Positions 41,762 through 49,849 of a stretch of DNA of 64,000 bases are shown one piece after another. Location of the stretch: the NCBI GenBank assembly GCA_009840355.1, contig VXNZ01000025.1:1-64000 (forward strand). Direction: 5' to 3'. Under the pieces are notes generated by a model. It ran no database searches. It was not told where the DNA came from and was given only the letters and a program-made list of their open reading frames with translations. Position 1 is the stretch's first letter; every line of letters starts with the position of its first letter. Source of the DNA: Chloroflexota bacterium (GTDB lineage: Bacteria; Chloroflexota; Dehalococcoidia; Lucifugimonadales; JADFKI01). A program made the translations under genes and the position numbers.

Positions 41762-42976
41762 TTGTTGGCAGAGGCGATTAACGACGAAGGCGTGATGCGC
41801 CGCGTGTTGAAGCGCGGCGTGCACGATATTATCGTTGAGTCGGAGTTCGTGGAGCGGCTACAGGGCGGCAGACCGCTACGTCTGAAAATGGGCTTCGACC
41901 CGAGCGCGACCGACATTCACTTGGGGCACGCGGTAGGACTGCGCAAACTGCGGCAGCTGCAAGACCTGGGACACAAGGTTGTGCTAATCGTCGGAGACTG
42001 GACGGCGCAGATTGGCGACCCAAGCGGCAGGTCAGCGACGCGCCCGATGCTCACCGCCGAACAGGTGCGGGAGAACGCGGCGACATATATGGCTCAGTTC
42101 TTCAAGATTGTGGACCGCGACAGGACGGAAACGCGCTGGCAAAGCGAGTGGTTCGGCGAGTTCTCGCTGACGGATGTCATCGGACTGACCAGCCGGTTCA
42201 CGGTGGCGCAATTCCTAGCGCGCGACGACTTCGCGAACCGTTTCAAAGCAAACCAGCCCATCGCCATCACCGAACTGTTATACCCGCTGCTTCAGGCTTA
42301 CGACTCGGTGGCGATTGAGTCGGACGTAGAGTTCGGCGGCACTGACCAGATGTTTAACTTGCTGGTGGGTCGGGACTTACAGGGGATGGTAGGGCAGACA
42401 CCACAACAGTGCTTCCTGATGCCGCTGCTGCCGGGTACCGACGGCGTGCAGAAGATGAGCAAGAGCCTCGGCAACTACATCGGCATCGACGAGCCGCCGG
42501 ACGAAATCTACGGCAAAACGATGTCCCTGCCCGACGATCAGATCTTGCCGTATAGCGAATACTTGACCGACATAGCCGAAGACGAAATATCCGAGATGCG
42601 CACGGCGCTTGACGCCGGCTCCGTAAATCCTATGGAGTTGAAGAAGCGTCTGGCACGCGAACTGGTGGCTCAATTCCACGACGCGGATGCGGCGACTAAT
42701 GCCGAGCACAAATTCGAGCGCACCGTGCAAGGCGGGCAAATGCCGGACGATATGCCGGAATTTGCATTGCCCACGCCTGACGCGCTCGCAGGAATGCGGC
42801 TTAGCCGTCTGCTAGTTGATGCCGGACTAGCGAGCAGCGCCGGAGAGGCGAGGCGGCTGATCAGCCAAGGCGCGGTGCAGATAGACGGCGAGCGTGTGAG
42901 CGAGGACACGGCGAGCGTGCTGACTGTCGGCTCAGTGTTACGCGTGGGACGCCGCAGGTATGTGCGAGTGGTGTAG
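41762..42976 (+). CDS. tyrS: Tyrosine--tRNA ligase
   Basis: 404 residues. Class I synthetase with the HIGH-type motif (DPSATDIHLGHAV), the tyrosine/tRNA region GDWTAQIGDPSGRSATRPML, the class signature KMSKS in GVQKMSKSLGNYIG and a C-terminal S4 RNA-binding domain (LSRLLVDAGLASSAGEARRL). Start: TTG at 41762 preceded by AGGAG at 41750-41754. An ATG at 41729 inside the preceding regulator gene is in frame but without a ribosome binding site. It sits at the end of the ribF-kinase-regulator run. No T-box is seen. Well supported. Confidence 0.95.
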   Translation: MLAEAINDEGVMRRVLKRGVHDIIVESEFVERLQGGRPLRLKMGFDPSATDIHLGHAVGLRKLRQLQDLGHKVVLIVGDWTAQIGDPSGRSATRPMLTAEQVRENAATYMAQFFKIVDRDRTETRWQSEWFGEFSLTDVIGLTSRFTVAQFLARDDFANRFKANQPIAITELLYPLLQAYDSVAIESDVEFGGTDQMFNLLVGRDLQGMVGQTPQQCFLMPLLPGTDGVQKMSKSLGNYIGIDEPPDEIYGKTMSLPDDQILPYSEYLTDIAEDEISEMRTALDAGSVNPMELKKRLARELVAQFHDADAATNAEHKFERTVQGGQMPDDMPEFALPTPDALAGMRLSRLLVDAGLASSAGEARRLISQGAVQIDGERVSEDTASVLTVGSVLRVGRRRYVRVV

Positions 42977-43046
42977 AGATGGCAACATTATCCCACTTGG
43001 CTATACAAGAGACTGAGGCTCTTGGACTAGCAACGGCAAACAAAGC

Positions 43047-43071
43047 TCGTCCTTCGATAGGCTCAGGACGA
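43047..43071. repeat. TCGTCCT/AGGACGA hairpin
   Basis: Seven-base arms around CGATAGGCTC in the 126-base gap between the convergent tyrS and radical SAM genes. It resembles the hairpin at 44591-44617 (both carry TTCGAnAnGCTC between the arms), a widespread intergenic repeat motif. It may serve as the end of both transcripts. Confidence 0.5.
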
Positions 43072-43102
43072 ACAGGGTCCAGCACCGAGCCATAGCTGCA
43101 AA

Positions 43103-44470
43103 CTACGCCACCGCGCTGCCCGGATGGCCCGGGCTGCCGTAGAGTGGGCATCCTGCGCACGATGTGCCTGTGGCAGAGTTTCCGCAAGTTTCAGGACTGT
43201 ACGATGGCTGCGGTGTTGTCTGCGCTAGACCTAGCCGCGCCGCCTGTTCGCTCTTGCGGGCTTGCTTCGCGCCTTCGCCGAATAGATCGAGCTTGAGCTG
43301 CCTTGCGCGCGGCGGGCGGTGCCCCGGGAAGCGCAGAAATGGCCAGGCGCGTTTGCGCACTACGCCCATGGTCTGCAAATCGCGCCAGTTGTCGATACTA
43401 TGTGCCGAGCGATTGGCGATAATGCGATCAGCGGATGTGGGGCCTACGCCGGGAACGCGCAACAGCTGTTCCTTGTTCGCAGCGTTTACATCGAGCGGAT
43501 ATGCGTCGAGATTGTGCACAGCGATAGACTGCTTCGGGTCTTCGTCGTGCGGCAGGAAGCCGTCGGCGTCGTAGGCTAGGCGCATTTCGTCGTTTGTAAA
43601 CTTGTACACGCGCTTGAGCCAGTCCGTCTGGTAGAGGCGATGCTCTCGAATCATCGGCGTCGCCGGATGTTCCGCCAATGGCGTATGTCGAATGGGCTGA
43701 AACGGCGCATAATACACGCGCTTGAAGTTCCATTCGCGGTAGAGTTGCTCCATGCGCTGGAAGATGTCCCAATCGGATTCGTTCGCAGCGCCGACGACCA
43801 TTTGCGTGGCTTGCCCGATGGTCACGCCTCTTCCGTTGCCTCTATTGCGGCGCATCAGGTCCGCGACCCACTGCATCGGGTCGAGAATGTCGCGCTGCAT
43901 GTCCTTCATCGTGCTGAGGCGCTGCATCATTTCCACAGTGGGCGTCTCGATGTTGACCGACAACCGTGTGCCTAGCCGGTACGCTTCTTCGACCAGCGGA
44001 TAGTCCGTGCCGGGCATCACTTTCATGTGAATGTAGCCCTTAAAGCCGTGCTTGTTGCGAATGGCGTCCACGACCTTCAGCAGGCGTTCGGTCGTCTTCG
44101 ATCCGCTGCCCGCAATGCCGGAGCTGAGAAATAGTCCATCGACCGTATGCCGGCGGCGCAGTTCTATGAAGGTGTTGGCGAGCTCATCGACCTTGAAGGC
44201 GAAGCGCTTGCGCGGCACCCAGTGGCTGTTCGGGCAATAGAAGCAGTCCATCATGCAGAAGTCGGTGAACATCACGCGCATTAGATTGATGAACTTTCCG
44301 TTGGGCATCGCAGCCTTGTAAACGCCGGGCACCGGATTGCGCCGCGCAGAAGTGTACGGTGCGGGCGTGTTCCTGCCGGGCGCGGTGGGCCGCGAGAGTA
44401 TGTCGTCGCTTGCCATACCGCCGAGAATGTGCATCTTTTCGAATGTGTCCGGAGTGTGCTTGATTAACAT
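43103..44470 (-). CDS. Radical SAM protein with helix-hairpin-helix domain (UDG-linked type)
   Basis: 455 residues. The radical SAM cluster motif Cys72-x3-Cys76-x2-Cys79 lies in MFTDFCMMDCFYCPN. The following HWVPRKRFAFKVDELAN and FLSSGIAGSGSKTTE are characteristic of the family called putative DNA modification/repair radical SAM protein, often linked to a uracil-DNA glycosylase gene. A helix-hairpin-helix unit (VNAANKEQLLRVPGVGPTSA) at about 330-358 suggests DNA or tRNA binding. The last 27 residues hold Cys429, Cys438 and Cys441, a possible extra metal site. No glycosylase gene is next to it here. AGGTGAGG precedes the ATG. Substrate unknown; nucleic acid is likely. Confidence 0.87.
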   Translation of the reverse strand: MLIKHTPDTFEKMHILGGMASDDILSRPTAPGRNTPAPYTSARRNPVPGVYKAAMPNGKFINLMRVMFTDFCMMDCFYCPNSHWVPRKRFAFKVDELANTFIELRRRHTVDGLFLSSGIAGSGSKTTERLLKVVDAIRNKHGFKGYIHMKVMPGTDYPLVEEAYRLGTRLSVNIETPTVEMMQRLSTMKDMQRDILDPMQWVADLMRRNRGNGRGVTIGQATQMVVGAANESDWDIFQRMEQLYREWNFKRVYYAPFQPIRHTPLAEHPATPMIREHRLYQTDWLKRVYKFTNDEMRLAYDADGFLPHDEDPKQSIAVHNLDAYPLDVNAANKEQLLRVPGVGPTSADRIIANRSAHSIDNWRDLQTMGVVRKRAWPFLRFPGHRPPRARQLKLDLFGEGAKQARKSEQAARLGLAQTTPQPSYSPETCGNSATGTSCAGCPLYGSPGHPGSAVA

Positions 44471-44590
44471 CTGGCCTCACCTGTATAGAAAATATGTTCG
44501 CTTACATGATATTAGCACAGGCGAGCGAAATGTCAATGGAGAGACTGGCAGGATGTACGGTGTAGATGCGTTTGGGGAGTAGATTGCGGA

Positions 44591-44617
44591 TTCGTGGTTC
44601 GACAAGCTCACCACGAA
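44591..44617. repeat. TTCGTGGT/ACCACGAA hairpin
   Basis: Eight-base perfect arms around an 11-base loop (TCGACAAGCTC), 13 bases past the stop of the orphan permease and upstream of the radical SAM gene. Similar in plan to the hairpin at 43047-43071. No U tract follows on the minus strand; role as transcript end is possible. Confidence 0.5.
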
Positions 44618-44629
44618 CGGCTTGTTTCG

Positions 44630-45577
44630 CTAGAGGATTTGGCGGAGGCGGGTATCCCAGCGGTCGCGGAGCCAGTCGCCGATGAAGTTGAACGATAGGA
44701 CTGTGAGGAAGATAGCGAGACCCGGGAAGAGCGCGACCCACCACGAATTGGAGAGGTAGTTGCGTCCATCGGCGACCATCGCCCCCCAGGCGGCCGTTGG
44801 CGGTGGCACGCCGGCGCCAAGGTAGCCGAGTATGGATTCGGCGAGGATGATGCCGCCTACTTGCAACGTGGTCGCCACGACGAGCGTGTTCATCACGCCG
44901 GGCAGGATGTGCCGGTATAGGATACGGAAGTTCGAGGCGCCCGCGACTTTGGCGAGCGCTACATAGTCGAGCGTCTTCAGTTGCAGCGTCTGCCCGCGTA
45001 CAAGGCGCACGATTTCGGGCCAGCTCGCCAGCGCGAGCACGCCGATGATGACATAGATTTTCTGCCCTAGCACTACGACGATTATCAGCGCGAGCAGCAG
45101 GTATGGAATCGCGGAGGTGATGTCGGTGAGGCGCATTATGACTTCGTCTATGTACTTGCCGAAGTAGCCCGCGACTAAGCCAAGCGTAGCGCCGATAATC
45201 ATGCCGATGGCGATGCTGATTGCCGCAAGTGTCAGCGAGACGCGCGCGCCGTGAATTATGCGCGTCAGCACATCCCTGCCAAGCGGATCCGCGCCGAGAA
45301 TGTACTTGCCGCCCCTGCTGCAATAATCGCGATACGGCTTTTCTTCGCCAACGCACTGCGCGTACCAGAACGGCGCCGCCGTGCGGTCGCGCAAGTCTTG
45401 GCGATTGGGCAGGCTCGGTGAGATGTAGTCGGCGAATATGGCGCAGGCAACGAGCGTGCCAATTATGACGATGGGTATCAGAGGCCAGCGGCGCAGCACA
45501 TACAGCGCGCGCCTCACTGTCGATGGGCGCATGCGCCGCTGCATATCGACGAATGCGGTGCTGGTGCGTGTAGTCAT
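44630..45577 (-). CDS. Orphan DppC-type ABC permease
   Basis: 315 residues, six membrane helices. N-terminal ALYVLRRWPLIPIVIIGTL helix, then ADPLGRDVLTRIIHGARVSL, the EAA-type loop LDYVALAKVAGASNFRILYR and a C-terminal FNFIGDWLRDRWDTRLRQ. It is closely similar to the complete-operon DppC at 55053-56045, including the loop with paired Cys before GADPLGRD (Cys in FWYAQC and DYC). Such permeases need a DppB partner, a binding protein and ATPases, none of which is adjacent; the neighbours are NHL, DUF1501 and DUF1800 genes. The ATG at 45575-45577 lacks a clear ribosome binding site. A terminator-like hairpin lies upstream at 45630-45660, so it may have its own promoter. Confidence 0.88.
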   Translation of the reverse strand: MTTRTSTAFVDMQRRMRPSTVRRALYVLRRWPLIPIVIIGTLVACAIFADYISPSLPNRQDLRDRTAAPFWYAQCVGEEKPYRDYCSRGGKYILGADPLGRDVLTRIIHGARVSLTLAAISIAIGMIIGATLGLVAGYFGKYIDEVIMRLTDITSAIPYLLLALIIVVVLGQKIYVIIGVLALASWPEIVRLVRGQTLQLKTLDYVALAKVAGASNFRILYRHILPGVMNTLVVATTLQVGGIILAESILGYLGAGVPPPTAAWGAMVADGRNYLSNSWWVALFPGLAIFLTVLSFNFIGDWLRDRWDTRLRQIL

Positions 45578-45629
45578 GAAATGGGAACTGACATGGATGC
45601 ACAGGTTAAGCGGGATGGAGTGGCTGCGC

Positions 45630-45660
45630 AAAAGACAAGGGGCGGGTGATTTCCCGCCCC
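45630..45660 (-). terminator. Intrinsic terminator after the NHL gene
   Basis: On the minus strand GGGGCGGG and CCCGCCCC arms around a six-base loop (AAATCA) are followed by TTGTCTTTT. The hairpin is 38 bases past the NHL-protein stop codon. It should end the DUF1800-DUF1501-NHL transcript before the orphan permease. Confidence 0.8.
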
Positions 45661-45698
45661 TCGGATAAGCGTTTGACTGCGATGCCGTGCGAACCGGG

Positions 45699-46697
45699 CT
45701 AGGTCGTGAATAGCACCGGATTGCGCAAGGGCGGCGCAATCTCTTGTTCGTTGAGCGCGTAGGCTTCCTTCTTGTATATCTGGATGCGGTGCGAACCGAA
45801 GTCGCAGACATACAGCTTGCCCTCATCGTCCGTGCGCACGGTTAGCGGCGCGCGGAAGCGCTTGGTGGCTTCTAGGTCAGCCATCTCGCGCAGGCGCAGT
45901 GTAACCGGGTTGGCAAGGATGTACTCGCGCGCCGAGCGCGACAGGTTCGCGTCGCCGATGAACTGCTCGACGAATCTGCCCTCGCTGTCGAAGAGCTGCA
46001 CACGGTCGTTGCCCCAGTCGCAGACATATATGTCGCCGTCAGAATCAACGGTAACGCTGGTCGGGCGGTCGAACTCGCCCTTGTCGCCGCCGGGGGCGCC
46101 GATTTCCATCAGGAACTCGCCGTCGGGCGCGAACTTCTGCACGCGGTCGTTGCGCCAGTCGGCTACATAGATGTCGCCTTCGTCGTCAACGGTCAGGCCC
46201 CAGGGCATGTTCAGCTGCCCCTTGCCATCGCCGAACTCGCCGAACTGCGAGATGAACTCGCCTTCCCGGCTGTAAGTCTGAATGCGGTGATTGAGCGTGT
46301 CGGACAGGACGATGTTGCCGTCGTCGTCGAACGCCAATCCGGTCGGGCGGTTGAACTGCCCCGCGCCGTCGCCCTGCTCGCCCCAGCTATTCAGGAGCGT
46401 GCCTTCTCTGTCCAGCACGAAGACCTTGTTGTGCGCCTCGTCCGAGACATACAGCAGTTCGTCTTCGTCGCAGAGCAAGCCGGAGGGCCACTGGAATGTG
46501 CCGCCGCCGATGACGCCAAGATTGTCGTCCGCCCAGTTGATGCGCCGAATGTCCGTGCCGAGTCCGCCACGGCACAGGATGTAGATGCGGTCTTCCTTGC
46601 CGAACGCGATGTCAACAGCATTGGATGTTACGCGGCGCATGCCGAGCGTCATGTAATAGGGAAAGCCCGACCTGAGCAATGCGTATGGTCTGGCCAT
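45699..46697 (-). CDS. NHL-repeat beta-propeller protein
   Basis: 332 residues made of six NHL blades; repeats such as FDDDGNIVLSDTLNHRIQTY, VDDEGDIYVADWRNDRVQKF, VDSDGDIYVCDWGNDRVQLF and TDDEGKLYVCDFGSHRIQIY are about 46 residues apart and separated by GxFxxP(T/W)G-type turns. No signal peptide; the ATG at 46695-46697 (MARPYALL) follows GCGAGG. NHL propellers bind proteins, RNA or small ligands, or form the catalytic core of lyases, but no catalytic residues are seen. The third gene after DUF1800 and DUF1501 in the leftward run, 147 bases after the latter, in a gap with an 11-base repeat (see findings). Confidence 0.9.
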   Translation of the reverse strand: MARPYALLRSGFPYYMTLGMRRVTSNAVDIAFGKEDRIYILCRGGLGTDIRRINWADDNLGVIGGGTFQWPSGLLCDEDELLYVSDEAHNKVFVLDREGTLLNSWGEQGDGAGQFNRPTGLAFDDDGNIVLSDTLNHRIQTYSREGEFISQFGEFGDGKGQLNMPWGLTVDDEGDIYVADWRNDRVQKFAPDGEFLMEIGAPGGDKGEFDRPTSVTVDSDGDIYVCDWGNDRVQLFDSEGRFVEQFIGDANLSRSAREYILANPVTLRLREMADLEATKRFRAPLTVRTDDEGKLYVCDFGSHRIQIYKKEAYALNEQEIAPPLRNPVLFTT

Positions 46698-46853
46698 AAT
46701 TTGCACCTCGCTGGAGTTTTCAGTTTGTCGGTATTTCAGTTAGTCAATCTTTCAGCATAGTGAATCTACTTTGAGTCGGTCCTGTGCTATGCCGCAGTGG
46801 ATTCCTGCTTTCGTGCCGACGAACCGACTAACTGCCAGACCGACTAACTCTTT

Positions 46854-47993
46854 TTACTTGAATGGGGTAATCTGCTCGTACTTACCGTTCACGATGTCGG
46901 GGGAGTCGATGCCCATCCACTGCTCGAGCATCGTTGCGTAGATGCCGCGGAAGTCGATGGTGTGCTCCAGGTCTTCGCCCTTCGCCCAGTCCTTGGAATC
47001 GAGGGACGGGTACTCGGAGTACAGACCGCCCTTGACCGGCTCGCCGATAATGAACGCGCCGCCGCCCGAACCGTGGTCCGTGCCGCTGCCGTTGTCCTTG
47101 ATGCGTCTGCCGAATTCGGTGAAGACTAGCATCACCACATTGTCCGCCGCGTCGTGCTCGTTCAGGTCATCGAAGAAGTCACGGATTGCGCCGGACAGGT
47201 CTTGCAGCAGTTTCGGATGCGTTGGATTCTCGTTGGCGTGCGTATCGTAGCCGCCGTGGCTGGTGTAGAAGATGCGCGTGCCAAGCCCGGTCGTGTGCAC
47301 CCGTGCGATGTCGCGAAGGCTGTTAGCGATCGCGTTGTCGCCGTATTCTACCGTGGAGCTGTACTGCGCGGGGGCAGCTTTCAGCCTGTCCGCGCCGCGA
47401 AGCACATCCATGCCGGTACGCGACAGGTATTCCATAACGGGACCGGTGCCTATCGCTTGGGCGTACATGTCCTTGAAGATTTGCAGCGCCTGGTCGCGCT
47501 GTTCGTCCTCGCCGATGCCGGTCATCAGACCGTAGCTATCGAGATCGTTGACGGAAGTCACCGGAACGCCCGGCACTGCCATCGCGCGCGGCAGACCGAC
47601 GCCGAAGTTGATGCCTGTAAGTTCATCTTCGCCCTTGGGGTCGAGTTCGCGGAGCGCCTTGCCGACCCAGCCCTCTGTTACGACCTTGTCCGGCTCACAA
47701 GTGTGCCAGATGTCCATTCCTCGGAAGTGGGAGCGGTTGGAGTTCGGGTAGCCGATGCCCTGCACTACCGCAACCTTGCCCTCTTCGAACATTTCCTTGA
47801 TTGGGCGCGCGTTGGGGTTGAAGGCGAGGTCGTCGTTGATAGGCAGCACATCCTCGCGCTCGATCTTGACCAGCTTGCGGTTGTCGTAGTAGGTCGGGCT
47901 GTTGTACGGGATGAGCGTGTGCATGAAGTCGTTTCCGCCGGAGAGCTGCACTACGACCATGACCGGGTCTTTTCCGTTACCATTGGCTGGCAT
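46854..47993 (-). CDS. DUF1501 family protein (alkaline-phosphatase-like fold)
   Basis: 379 residues. The family pattern starts at VMVVVQLSGGNDFMHTLIPY, then LVKIEREDVLPINDDLAFN, VVQGIGYPNSNRSHFRGMDIW and near the end FTEFGRRIKDNGSGTDHG, with HGSGGGAFIIG. These metal-binding-type His/Asp positions follow the alkaline-phosphatase superfamily, related to sulfatases. Most DUF1501 proteins are secreted through a Tat signal; none is visible here since the N-terminus MPANGNGKDP is short and polar. AAGGAGG precedes the ATG. The gene directly follows DUF1800, the usual partner in Planctomycetes and other phyla. Function of the pair is not known. Confidence 0.9.
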   Translation of the reverse strand: MPANGNGKDPVMVVVQLSGGNDFMHTLIPYNSPTYYDNRKLVKIEREDVLPINDDLAFNPNARPIKEMFEEGKVAVVQGIGYPNSNRSHFRGMDIWHTCEPDKVVTEGWVGKALRELDPKGEDELTGINFGVGLPRAMAVPGVPVTSVNDLDSYGLMTGIGEDEQRDQALQIFKDMYAQAIGTGPVMEYLSRTGMDVLRGADRLKAAPAQYSSTVEYGDNAIANSLRDIARVHTTGLGTRIFYTSHGGYDTHANENPTHPKLLQDLSGAIRDFFDDLNEHDAADNVVMLVFTEFGRRIKDNGSGTDHGSGGGAFIIGEPVKGGLYSEYPSLDSKDWAKGEDLEHTIDFRGIYATMLEQWMGIDSPDIVNGKYEQITPFK

Positions 47994-48058
47994 CTCAATG
48001 CCTCCTTATGCTTGCTTGCCTGTAGATGTCAACGAAAAGTGTATCTATGTTCAGTGTA

Positions 48059-49471
48059 CTAGGCGAACTGGTACTCGCGGGTGGACACGATGAGCTGCAG
48101 CATTCTGCCGATGTGCGTGGCGCTGTCATTTGCCTCGCCTTCGGTGTCGAATGCGAGGGGCCCGGCCGCCTCCGCGTAACGCAGCAAGCCTTCGCGGGTT
48201 GCGTCGTCAACGGCAACATGACCGGCGAGTTCGAGCGACATTTCGACGAACTGCTCCGGCGCCAGCTTGCCGTCTTCGCTGCCATCGCCCATACGGGAAA
48301 CGATGTCCTGCACGCCGGGCTTTGACAGGTCATTGAGCTGGTTGACCGCAAAGTTGATGCGCTCGTTAAGCGTGCCGCCGTCAATCCACTCGTGTCCCGT
48401 GTGCCAGCCTTCGACCGTTGGCGGGTTCATCAGCTGTTGCCCCATCACGCCGGTCGCAGCGCTGAGCGCGCCGATATTCTCGTTCGGTTGCGGGAACTTG
48501 TAAGTGCCGACCAGTTTGATAGTGCCAGCGACGAGTTCGGACGGGCTCTTCACCTTCTTGAACATCGCTTCCTTGAAGAACGCTGAGTTGAAGAGCGTCT
48601 GCAGGATGGGGCGAATTTCGCCGTTGTTCTCGAAGTAGGCGCTGATGAGGATTTCCATCGCCTCAGGGTCGCGCGGCGGCTCGAGTTCCCATGCGGGTAC
48701 CTGCGGCTCGTCCGCGACGAAGAAGTTGTAGATGTGGCGGCAGATAAACGCTGCCGTGGCGGGCTGACGCACGATAATGTCGATAATATCCTCGCCGTTG
48801 AAGTTGCCAGTCTCGCCCAAGAAGGTCTTCTCGGATTCGTCGTGGTCTTCGGGAACATAGAGGAACTCGGCGTCGTAGCTGCCGAAGGGATACAGCGGTA
48901 TGGGCTGAGTGAATGTCCAGCCGGTAAATGCGCGAGACGCGTTCTTGATGTCCTCTTCGGAGTAGTGCCCGACGCCCATGGAGAACAGCTCGAGCAATTC
49001 CCTGCCCCAGTTCTCGTTGGGCTCGCCGCGGTGGTTTTCGCAGTTGTCCAGCCAATAGTTCATCGCCGGGTCTTTCGCGAGCTCGAGCAGAATTGTCCGC
49101 ATATCAGTCAAGCCGACTTCGCGGAATGTCTCGATCTGGCGGACGATGGACGGCACGTGCTCGCCCTTGTACCAAGCAGTGGCAAATACGTGGTGCCAGA
49201 GCAGCGCCATCTTCTCCTGAAGTGGCCGCTCCGAGTTGACCATGCGGTAAATCCAGCGTCCGGTGTGCGCGGGCAAAGAGTCCGTGTAGCTCAGTTCGAG
49301 GTTGTATCTCTTCCAGATGTCCTCTTCAAGCTCCGGAAAGCGTTCCGGATTCACGAGGTCATCGACGACCGCCTCGTAGCCCTTCTCTCCCAATTCGTCC
49401 AGCTCCGCCCGTGAGGCGCCGAAACCTGCGCGGCGCATCAGGTGGGCAATCTGGGCAACATCATTAGCCAT
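48059..49471 (-). CDS. DUF1800 family protein
   Basis: 470 residues, helical, starting MANDVAQIAHLMRRAGFGAS. Conserved family stretches: LMRRAGFGASRAELDELGEKG, LLWHHVFATAWYKG, MNYWLDNCENHRGEPNENWG with ELLELFSMGVGHYSEEDI, FTGWTFTQP and, near the C-terminus, PPTVEGWHTGHEWIDGGTL. No signal peptide is seen. AAGGAGGG lies before the ATG. The family is of unknown function and is nearly always next to DUF1501 in an operon. First gene of the leftward run; 65 bases before DUF1501. Its leader contains a TATAAT-like element at 49567-49572 on the minus strand. Confidence 0.9.
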   Translation of the reverse strand: MANDVAQIAHLMRRAGFGASRAELDELGEKGYEAVVDDLVNPERFPELEEDIWKRYNLELSYTDSLPAHTGRWIYRMVNSERPLQEKMALLWHHVFATAWYKGEHVPSIVRQIETFREVGLTDMRTILLELAKDPAMNYWLDNCENHRGEPNENWGRELLELFSMGVGHYSEEDIKNASRAFTGWTFTQPIPLYPFGSYDAEFLYVPEDHDESEKTFLGETGNFNGEDIIDIIVRQPATAAFICRHIYNFFVADEPQVPAWELEPPRDPEAMEILISAYFENNGEIRPILQTLFNSAFFKEAMFKKVKSPSELVAGTIKLVGTYKFPQPNENIGALSAATGVMGQQLMNPPTVEGWHTGHEWIDGGTLNERINFAVNQLNDLSKPGVQDIVSRMGDGSEDGKLAPEQFVEMSLELAGHVAVDDATREGLLRYAEAAGPLAFDTEGEANDSATHIGRMLQLIVSTREYQFA

Positions 49472-49849
49472 TCTCGCTCCCTCCTTAAGAAGTGAGTAGT
49501 TTTCAGTCGAATTGATACTCTAATTCGTGGTTAAACACCTTACATGCCGTGTACGGGTATCTTCACATTATACATCAGTGTGTATTTTACATCACACGGG
49601 AAAGGCGCACAACAGGCAGCGACTTCGCGTTATATCGCAGGGGTGTTCCATTCTCAGGGTCAGCCGAGGCTCCAGACAGGTTTTACATGGGAGCGTAAGG
49701 CAAAACACGTCCCGCACTATCTGCCCACGACATTTGCGGTAGGTTATGTATAAGTGTATAGATGTGGTAAAGTTCTCCGAGTGTTGTCTCCAAGAGTGAT
49801 AAGTTGGCGAGTAAACAGTCGGGAACGCAGAACAGCCCAACGGTATGAA
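49472..49849. other. Intergenic region before DUF1800 and the NCS2 remnant
   Basis: 378 bases. On the minus strand a TATAAT lies at 49567-49572 about 95 bases upstream of the DUF1800 start, with only a weak -35 (GTGATG) 17 bases from it. The remainder (49590-49849) has short open frames without resemblance to anything known, and a GAGGAGG/CCTCC dyad at the right end beside the pseudogene. No gene is called. Confidence 0.45.

Noticed and set aside
43047-43071. Considered a tRNA fragment because of the TTCGA-type loop
   Set aside because: No cloverleaf arms can be built; the sequence forms a single hairpin of the widespread intergenic type.
46722-46849. CRISPR-like array
   Set aside because: The repeats are only 11 bases, partly inverted, with no regular spacer length and no cas genes.
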